This document shows positions 44,516 to 51,568 of a stretch of 51,568 nt of DNA, piece by piece. The notes under the pieces were generated by a model that saw only the letters and a list, made by a program, of their open reading frames with translations, searched no databases and was not told the origin of the DNA. A program made the position numbers and the translations under genes. How positions within the stretch are numbered: position 1 is the first letter of the stretch; every line of letters begins with the position of its first letter. This DNA is from Gamarada debralockiae (taxonomy: Eukaryota; Ascomycota; Leotiomycetes; Helotiales; Hyphodiscaceae), in NCBI GenBank assembly GCA_002803225.1, contig NXFV01000380.1:1-51568 (forward strand), in the 5' to 3' direction.

Positions 44516-45893
44516 TTTTTTTCTGGCAGAACCTTGTAATGTAATAGAACGCATAATTAAGTAGTTAAATGTATATACGCATATTTCAACCACTGTTCCG
44601 TCTTGCTTGCTCGTTCTTTCCCTTAAATCCGATATTTGAAATCAATAATCACTGGTACATCTGGCGCTGGGTTTCTTTCCTCCAGCTTTCTCAAACACAC
44701 CTGCAATGCATTCAGCATTTTTCGCATCTCCTTCGGCGGTCCGGAAGGTCCAGTCAGGGGCAAATGTGTCAGCTCGAAAATTGGCTTTGTAATGAGAAAT
44801 GTGTATCTCACCCGAAGTTCCAATCTTTAAAGAACAAAAAAAGATTCCCCTTGGTACTCTCCCCCCAACCCCCCCCCCCCACCCTAAATGAATGTTAAAT
44901 TTTTGGCGGGTGGCACAGCCAAAAATTTAACCTTCATTCCGGGGGGGGAGAGTAGGTAGGGACCTTCAAGGTTGGTACAAGGATATGAGGCCCCACTATT
45001 TGACAGCGGCTACTGTAAAATAAGATTGCGGCCCCCGGACACTGGGCGCAAAATCATTTCTCTTCTGGCTTACTGCCTAACATAGGTTCTCGTTCGTAAC
45101 TTTGTACCGAGATGCAGAATTCAATTACGGAGGTATTTACAAATGCAGTCTTGCGGTGTAGGTGGCGGCAGCATTGGCTTCAGAGCATGGATTCCGTATC
45201 TGCAACGATGCGCCATCTTTGCGGGAGATGAGATACAGTAAGCCCCATTTTTTTGTAGCCTACCGCCATGCGGCGGTAGAAGCTTCGCAGAAGTGATGAA
45301 GAGTCAGGCGGGCTGCTTGTGGCTTCGGTTCTGACCCGACAGGTGGTCCAATACTCGGCCATTTCACCCCCTGGGTCCCCTCACACCAACGTAGCATCGC
45401 TAAGTTGGCCCTACCTCTGCATAGAAAATTAGACCTCCACGGAGCGGAGGTACGAAGGTAGTGCACCTTGCGGCTGCCAGGTGAGATTCCATATCGATTC
45501 CTGTGCGGCGTGAACTACCCGCCAAAATATTCAGCTGCAATATATGGTGTGTAGAGGGGTACATTCGTGCCGGAGATGAAGCCTTCACGAACATGTAAGC
45601 GTGAAGTACGTCTTTCCAAACGCTCTAGGCAAAAAGTACTCGAAAGGGGGGCTCATCAATCTTATCTCCTTTCTCGTTGTCTTCCCCGCCACTTCTCGAT
45701 TCGCCTCTCTTTCGTGAGACTCCAAGGTGCTCTCGGCTATCTTGGTCTACATTTTTCTTTCAGATGTTGTTCATGTTCTGAATTACACTTATTACCGTAC
45801 GAATCGCATGCCTTCCGCAAGTCGACGTTAGTCGCATTTCCGAAATCTCTGATTCTCAATCTTGCTTTAATCTTTCCCCAGCGATTTCCAGCT
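44516..45893. other. Intergenic, contains a foldback element
   Basis: No gene with support was found in 1.4 kb. A foldback structure lies at 44855-44954. The open frame that runs into the next gene from 45567 has no signal-peptide logic before the ATG at 45894 and is treated as 5' UTR. Confidence 0.5.
44855..44954. mobile_element. 100-bp foldback (hairpin) element
   Basis: Outer arms TACTCTCCCCCC and GGGGGGGGAGAGTA, and inner arms AATGAATGTTAAATTTTTGGC (44887-44907) and GCCAAAAATTTAACCTTCATT (44918-44938), pair around a 10-base loop. Long C and G homopolymers separate the arms. It resembles a tiny foldback/MITE element. No clear target duplication was seen. Confidence 0.6.
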
Positions 45894-47263
45894 ATGGTTT
45901 CTTCGCACCGCCTTGCCTTTTGGCTGTCAGCCGTTCTCCAAGGCGTTGCCGCTTTGAACGCCGCACAACCGTACGAGATGGTATACATGTATACAGCATA
46001 CAAGCTGGAATTTCAAACAGTCGCTGCCGGCCAAAGGAAAATAGCTCCAGGCTGTACGCATCGCCCGCTTCCGCCCCGAGTCACTGCGGGGCCCCTCTAT
46101 GACGCGGAGCAAGCTTTCCTCGCCGACGCGGCCACTGCAGGATTGGCAGGAATCTGCAGTTTCAACGACTTCTACAGATGGGTTGGGACCGGGGACTGGC
46201 AAGCAGCGTTGGCTGGCAAGGACACGCCGAGGCCTGGGCAAACGGACGCTCAGAATCGCCTCACACGCACGCTCTACCCCAATGCCGATGCATTGTCTGA
46301 TGCAGTCAATGACATAAACACGATAGGCGCTCGCGCTATGAAATTCAGACCAGATCGGCTCTTTTCACAAGCCCTTGTAAACACGTTGGGAGGAGTAGCA
46401 GCGGACATACCATATCCCACCATTATTAAAGAGGCAGGGAAGGTCGTCGAGGCAGCACGTTTAGTGTTGGCAACAAGAATCGCGAATGATCCGGCTGATA
46501 CCGCATTGAGGGATCGGGTTAATGCAGTATGTTTAAAACGTTTCATATATTCCTGCTCTCATACCACCACACCATGCAAATTGAGGTCGAAATAAAAAGT
46601 TCATACCATGGAGATCATGTTTTCAAATTTAGGCGCTTCTGCGTCCGGGGTGGTGCTGTACTCTGGAGTCCTGTTGCTGACTCGTGGAGGCTGTTTTGCT
46701 TGCATATTGTTAACGAGGGTGCTGACTTGTACCAGATGGTAACGACTGCAGTAGATCTCTTGTCAACTACCCATAAATTCCGAAGGGGTGATCAGGCTCG
46801 GTATCTCGTACCTGATGTGAGGGCCAGTCCTTCTTGGACTGGCTCCGCGTTGAGTAATGCGGGTATCGGGCAAGTCAATAGCGAAGATTTCACCAACATG
46901 GCTGGCGAAAACCGTCAGCTTATTCATTGGGTCCCAACTGTCCCTGCAACTGTTCCGCCAACGGGCGCGCTTGTAGCTGAGCAAAATTTCGAGGTCATTG
47001 ACTGGGCGCAATCTTTTCAAAATGCGGTCGACGCTGGAACTCCTATCGATGATGTGCACAAGCAAGCCTCGTTGAATTACTACCAGAACTACGGCACAGA
47101 TCCTGCCCATGCCCAAGCGAAGGAACACCGAGATGTTCTCGATGCAGTGAGCGGGACGAGGAATCTTCATCAAAAGCCTATCTCACTAGTACCGGCGACC
47201 ACTCCGCCGCCACCGCCGGCTGATCCGCACTGGACGTGTCCCAGTTGTTGCATAGTACAGTAG
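45894..47263 (+). CDS. Unrecognised secreted protein ending in a CaaX-like motif
   Basis: The ATG at 45894 begins MVSSHRLAFWLSAVLQGVAALNAAQP, a convincing signal peptide. Exon 1 (45894-46526) ends at GCA/GTATGT; exon 2 (46736-47263) starts after CCAG at MVTTAVDLL. Both junctions are phase 0, giving 386 aa. The 209-bp intron is long for this region. Because the exon-2 frame is open well upstream, a shorter intron or an additional exon is possible. The protein is mostly helical in look, with segments AEQAFLADAATAGLAGICSFNDFYRWVG, DALSDAVNDINTIGARAM, AGKVVEAARLVLATRIA and FEVIDWAQSFQNAVDAG. The end is a Pro-rich stretch and CPSCCIVQ. CIVQ fits a CaaX prenylation box, which is odd for a protein entering the secretory route. 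I do not recognise the family; a secreted effector-like role is only a guess. Confidence 0.65.
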
Positions 47264-47764
47264 GATGGCGTGAGGAAGTCGCTCAAGAGATGTTGCGGTT
47301 TTGGCTTCACTGTTGAAAATTTTCTGTATTGAGACACGATGAAGATGACCACATGTTCGAATGTAATATCGAGTCGGCATGGCGCATTGTTCGCTTCCAT
47401 CATTCAGTCCCAAGTTTCCTGCTTAGATATGGAACTTATTAGACCTTAATATTCGATGGTTATTTATCACTTTTCCATTTGAGTGCTTCCAAGTTTAAGC
47501 CTCTGGGAGGAGGATGATAAATGAGTCATGTGTTCATCTAGCTCAAGTGAAATAAGCCTTTTCCGACACATGGACCTGCTTTCGCTCCCTTAGTTGACAC
47601 TGGAAAATTTGTATCGAGTGTTGTAGACCTTCCAGTCTGATGGCGACTTTACATAACCGTAATGTCCCACAAGTCACCTCTCCGTTGATGGTTGTGATAT
47701 TGTTGTACACCACCATTAGGCCAAGCGCACTTGCATCCTCTATCCTGGATTCATGAGACTTTGA
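47264..47764. other. Intergenic region between convergent genes
   Basis: About 500 bp between two facing 3' ends. Nothing recognisable was seen. Confidence 0.5.
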
Positions 47765-49296
47765 CTAGCTTTGATGATCCCAAGAGATTGTCCCGGGCTG
47801 GTACCTCTGGACCACAGCCCAGTTGGGATTGAGGAAAATTTCTCCTCGGCCGACCTCTTTCCACCACGTACATTCCCAGATCATTGGTTTACGAGGCATC
47901 CAAAATGTTCCCTTTCTAAATCCTAGATTTAGATAACGTCGCAATGCAAAATGCCATAGTTCGAGCATCGGAGGCGGCCCCGGATTCTCTCTGTTCCATC
48001 TGTTATAAGCCCATCTCTTGTTTGGTCCGTCAAGTATTCCAAAACAAGCCCACCAAACGTCGAATTGGTAAGGGATGTCCTTCCCTGCCGAGTCCTCGAA
48101 GCATGGATGGAATTCTGCGAAGAGATATTCGCTTTTGAGATCCTCAATTGTTGCAGGCATAGTGATTTCTTCAACTTTGAAAACACCGAATCGGACAATC
48201 GACACAGTCCTGTTGCCTAGGTAGCCAGGTCCATCACCATTGCGGTCTCGTACTTTATTTTCAAACTTGCTGTTGAAGTGATCGTAGGCCACCATGAGAA
48301 GCATTAGTTCCCGCACAGCGCCAACATCGTCACTACTTTCTGCCCAGTCCGGCTTAATACCGGCAGGATTTTGCGACTGCTCATGCTGCCTATTCCTTCC
48401 ATCTTCGACAATCCAAGACGCAAATGGTCCAAAAATTGCTTCATACTCCCGATATTTCCACTGTCCGATGTCGCTCCAATCCGTAACATCGTAATTGTAA
48501 ACGGGGGATCGACGAATGTAGGGAAGGTCATCATCTTCGTGACTTCCTTGCTCAGAAACATCCATTTCTGCAATCTGTTCCCAGCAATCGTCTTGAAACA
48601 ATGTATAGCCGTTGCGTAGGTGAAAACCAGCATTTCCCTCCTCCCTAGCCCGGAAAAGGGGATCCATGTAAGCTCCAGTGAGTACCGCGCCAGCAATAAG
48701 CAAGCGATACATTGCCCTGTAGAAATCATCACGAAAGGAATCGATTGTTGCGTCCTCGGCTCCTGGTATACCCTCTTTCAAACATTCGGGAAACCTCCGT
48801 CGTTCCGAGGGGTAACTACCATACTTCATTTTCTCGAAGAGGTTGTTCGGGTTTTGGTCGCCCCAGTGCCGGTGCGTGGAATTGAAATACATGTACTCAA
48901 TGCATCGGACCAGATACTGCATGTTGAGAACTTCTTTGACTTCGGCAAAATCTGGGAATTTAGAATTCCCGCTCAGTGACATTATGTTAATCCCTGGTGG
49001 GCGATTCCCAGCTAATTCAGCTTTGAGAACAATAGCTGTTGCTCGCACCTGGGCAATTTTTAGCCGTGGAAGTTTGTCTCTGTGCTCGGGGATATAAATA
49101 CCGCCATCAAAGCATCGTCAAATGAACGAATTTGGGATTTGCCCACACTCCAGACGATTGCCCCTGAATTATCCACCCAGACTGTATGGGCATGCCTGCA
49201 AACTGAGGCAAGTGCAACAACTTGGGAGAAATCATCACAGCTTTCGAAAATTCGTTTCAACAGCTCTGGTGGTACTGAGAGAAGAGAATGCTCCAT
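47765..49296 (-). CDS. F-box-like protein, fungal uncharacterised family
   Basis: Exons 49296-49102 and 49048-47765 (53-bp intron GTATTT..CCCAG, phase 0) encode 492 aa. The first 50 residues (SLLSVPPELLKRIFESCDD...VVALASVCRHAHTVW) have the LP-x-E-LL-x-(I)-F ... A-L-S-x-VC-R layout of an F-box, the segment that would dock to Skp1 in an SCF ubiquitin ligase. The rest (NMQYLVRCIEYMYFNSTHRHWGD, FRDDFYRAMYRLLIAGAVLTGAYMDPLF, ELMLLMVAYDHFNSKFEN, QFDVWWACFGILDGPNKRWAYNRW) resembles large fungal F-box proteins of unknown target. The ATG at 49296 was chosen because it directly precedes the F-box. No lesions were seen. Confidence 0.75.
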
Positions 49297-50017
49297 TTTG
49301 TGAGGAAGGAGGTCACTTTCTGTGTGTCTGATTCCGCTCGCACTAGAACGGTCTCACAATGGTGAGCGAAGGAATCTTGCGTAGGAACACTCCTAAAGTC
49401 GGGAATTTGTTTGAGTGTGTAGCAACAGCCAGAATGGAAGATGAGAAAGGATGTATGTGGACAGAAATCCTTTCGGCCTGCGAGTTTGTCTGTGTCGGAA
49501 GTGTCTGGAAAGTTGAGGAACTGGGCAGGTGCCAGCAATAATCTGGGGGTGCGTTAATAAATCCCACCCAAAGTGGCTAGCCTCTTTCTTGGCGAACAGA
49601 CAACATGCAAATAAACAGTGATCTTTGAACTCCGCGCTTTAGACCTTTGCATCGATCCCGCTGTCACAAATAGTATACTTTAAATCTAATACTAAAAATT
49701 ATAACTAATCAACGATCTTAGACCAGCACCAATCAGCGATCTTAGAGCAAAGGGAAATAGGTTTATACTATTTAGAAAGAGTAATAAGGGAAGGCCGCTA
49801 TAGTCGGGGATTGATCTTGTGGACACCTACACTTCTTAGATGCCAATTAGCTCTCTGTGGTAAGCAACCCTCTCATACATTGAATAGGCCAACCTATCCA
49901 TCCATTTCTCATTATCCAACAATCCTCATTCCCCTCGTCACTCACCTGTCTTCGTCAGCCAGGCACACTATCTCACAAGTACAACAGCCAGCTCACCAAC
50001 CAACCCCGGGCCAAAGC
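49297..50017. other. Intergenic, upstream flank of LTR element
   Basis: No gene is visible. It contains copy B of the 51-bp module (49618-49668) and AT-rich sequence around 49670-49760 with repeated tcttaga/aatcagcgatctta motifs. Confidence 0.5.
49618..49668 (-). repeat. 51-bp module, copy B
   Basis: This is an inverted partner of 753-803 with 49 of 51 positions identical. The two differences are T here where the other copy has C (CTTCAG to CTTTAG; CCCGCCGTC to CCCGCTGTC), both C-to-T transitions. Confidence 0.8.
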
Positions 50018-50168
50018 TGTCACGAACCTAGCATAAGTATCGTTGTATAACTTAGAATTCAAGATAAAGAAGGAAGACAACTACTCTATAGAACTGGAAA
50101 AGGGGTCGCTGTACCAGCTACGCTAAACCCAATCAGGACGAGCTGGCCAAAGCTCCAGCTTCGTCACA
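50018..50168 (-). repeat. LTR (3' LTR in element orientation)
   Basis: 151-bp LTR, TGTCACG..CGTCACA on the + strand. It differs from the other LTR by T for C near 50034 (a CpA to TpA change) and A for G near 50092. Confidence 0.82.
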
Positions 50169-50618
50169 TTACCCCCCCCTTTCAAAGAAGCTTGCCCTCA
50201 AGCGTTAGACATGCCTCCTTGCTATCTATTTAGTCTTCAAACGTCAGACCAAATGTCTATTGTAATCCCTGTTCCAAGCTAAAACCATAGCCCAGTAAGC
50301 CCTATCTACTATGTGCCATGTGCCATGTGCCACCTAGGCCTGAAACCTATGTCGGCTATCTACATCTTATGTATTAGCCTTCCTTCGTATCTATTGTTCA
50401 CACTGCTAGGAAGAGGTCAAGCGAGCGTATAGAGAAGGAAGTAGGATAGTGTCGATAATGTTCAGTTCTATAGGATTCGTGATAGTTGCTATTGCTATTG
50501 CTAGAAGCTTGTGATAAGGAAGAAGAAGAACAGCTGGGGGTTTTCATGCGATTGTCTAGCGTAAGGCCAGGAAGAGAAGAGCGTCCGAAAGCAAAAGAAA
50601 CCAAAAGAAGAGAGTATA

Positions 50619-51097
50619 TAGCAGTAAGGTGCTAGCTCCGTACGTAGACAGGCTTAATTAAGAGGTCCATGTGTTCGCTTGTATATGCCTACAGCTAGCT
50701 GTAGGGCTTTTGGGTATGTAATTCAGGATCGAGAGCTCAAATCGTGTCGTAGAATCATTATCAGGGGTATATATTGTCCGTAGATTGCTCTAAGCTCTGC
50801 ACTAGTTGGTGTCGTTCCTCACGGCCGTTTATATTAGCCTAGTATCAGCCAACTTCATACGTAGCCTATTGTAATCGTTCGTGTTTTGTAGCAGTAAGGT
50901 GCTAGCTCCAAGGATTAGATATAGTCGACTTCGTTCCTCACAGCCTGCATATGACCTAGTTCCCGCCGATTCCAGAATCCTTAATCGACTAGCTCAATTA
51001 AGAGGTCGATTATTATAAAAACATGATATACGCGCGATTGCCCAACTAGATAAGAGCATCTTCGATTGATCGTGTATGTGCCTACTACTGTAGGGCT
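50619..51097. repeat. Shuffled internal repeat modules of the LTR element
   Basis: Several motifs occur twice in the same order: gcagtaaggtgctagctcc (50621 and 50891), tcgttcctcac (50812 and 50931), attaagaggtc (about 50656 and 50997) and ctgtagggctt (50699 and 51087). The interior thus seems built from a partly duplicated module with later insertions. Confidence 0.7.
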
Positions 51098-51352
51098 TCC
51101 GAGTGAGGGAGGCTTCGGTCGCGAAAGGGGTCTCGATCGAAGGAAGTGTATTTTATCGCATTGTTATTGGATTTCGATTTGTGGTTCTGCAACTCGGCGA
51201 TCATGGCGTGGAATTCCTAGGGGAGCGATTCTATTTTGAAAAGAATAAAAATAAAGGTAGAGCTTGTATGTCGGAAGCTCAATAGTAGTTGATGAGAGCG
51301 TATAGTAGTATCAGACAGATTGTAAGGGCGGACGGACAGACAGATCAGGCCG

Positions 51353-51394
<42 letters not shown>
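51353..51394 (+). repeat. (GACA)n microsatellite
   Basis: About ten perfect gaca units sit just inside the LTR element. Apparent open frames over it are low-complexity artefacts. Confidence 0.95.
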
Positions 51395-51430
51395 TGATAC
51401 TACTGATCGCAACCAGAGGATCTTGAATAA

Positions 51431-51568
51431 TGTCACGAACCTAGCACAAGTATCGTTGTATAACTTAGAATTCAAGATAAAGAAGGAAGACAACTACTCT
51501 ATAGAGCTGGAAAAGGGGTCGCTGTACCAGCTACGCTAAACCCAATCAGGACGAGCTGGCCAAAGCTC
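51431..51568 (-). repeat. LTR (5' LTR in element orientation), truncated by window end
   Basis: 138 bp of the second LTR are visible before the sequence stops. By comparison with the first LTR, about 13 bp should follow beyond the edge. Confidence 0.82.

Larger units (their letters stand above)
50018..51568 (-). mobile_element. Short non-autonomous LTR retrotransposon (TRIM-like), right end cut
   Basis: Two direct repeats begin TGTCACGAACC. The first, 50018-50168, ends CGTCACA, giving the TG..CA termini of an LTR. The second, 51431-51568, is cut by the window edge. Over the 138 shared positions they differ at 2, so the insertion looks recent. On the minus strand the first LTR is preceded directly by a polypurine tract, GAAAGGGGGGGGTAA (50169-50183). 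The internal edge of the other LTR has a possible primer-binding site, TGGTTGCGATCAG, starting at 51415 and 15 nt inside. This sets the element in minus orientation. The 1262-bp interior has no gag, protease, RT or integrase frame, so it would depend on proteins supplied in trans. Confidence 0.82.

Noticed and set aside
45567..45893. 5' extension of the SP-protein frame by about 109 codons
   Set aside because: The extension has no proper start and would bury the clear signal peptide that begins at the ATG 45894.
51311..51493. 60-codon frame reading SVCLSVCLSV
   Set aside because: It is a translation of the (GACA)n microsatellite.

Overview
The window looks like nuclear DNA of a filamentous ascomycete. 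The evidence is many 45-70 bp GT..AG introns with CTAAC/CTGAT-type branch sites, a Zn2Cys6 regulator relic, a HET-domain relic, CFEM domains, a CBM1-bearing cellobiose dehydrogenase and a GPI-anchored secreted protein. The protein style suggests Leotiomycetes (Helotiales), but this is an impression and not a tested placement. No tRNA, rRNA, CRISPR array or bacterial-type operon was found.

Layout. (1) 1-14.3 kb is a decayed zone. It holds a HET-domain pseudogene (1681-3728, -), an inverted-repeat element (~4170-4473), a short SDR exon relic, a Zn2Cys6 transcription-factor pseudogene (10859-12050, -), a + strand coding relic with one stop (10321-10854), a 185-bp pogo-like MITE with TA target duplication (12527-12711) and a frameshifted pseudogene (12757-14264, +). 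Two intact genes survive among them: a nicotinamide riboside kinase homologue (6152-7090, -) and an AIM9-like mitochondrial APH-fold protein (8365-10197, -). (2) 14.4-24.2 kb holds a GPI-anchored secreted protein (-), succinate dehydrogenase flavoprotein SDH1 (-) and a 12-exon cellobiose dehydrogenase (+). (3) 26.2-29.5 kb is a decayed multi-exon gene of unknown family (-). (4) 29.9-33.7 kb holds proteasome ATPase RPT1 (-) and chaperonin CCT4 (+), head to head over 375 bp. (5) 35.4-49.3 kb holds a doubtful small repeat-bearing ORF (+), a 1352-aa GH55 glucanase with a large C-terminal module (-), a secreted protein with three tandem CFEM domains (+), an unrecognised secreted protein ending in a CaaX-like tetrapeptide (+) and an F-box-like protein (-). 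(6) 50.0 kb to the end is a short non-autonomous LTR retrotransposon in - orientation. It has two ~98.6% identical LTRs, and the second is cut by the window edge.

The intact genes fall into two sets. One is housekeeping (NAD salvage, mitochondrial respiration, proteasome, chaperonin). The other is secreted or cell-surface (CDH with CBM1, GH55, 3xCFEM, GPI protein, SP protein) and fits plant-polymer degradation, wall remodelling and extracellular haem or redox chemistry. Exon structures were built by hand from splice signals and reading phase. Every intact multi-exon model closes in frame, and the only weak start is RPT1.
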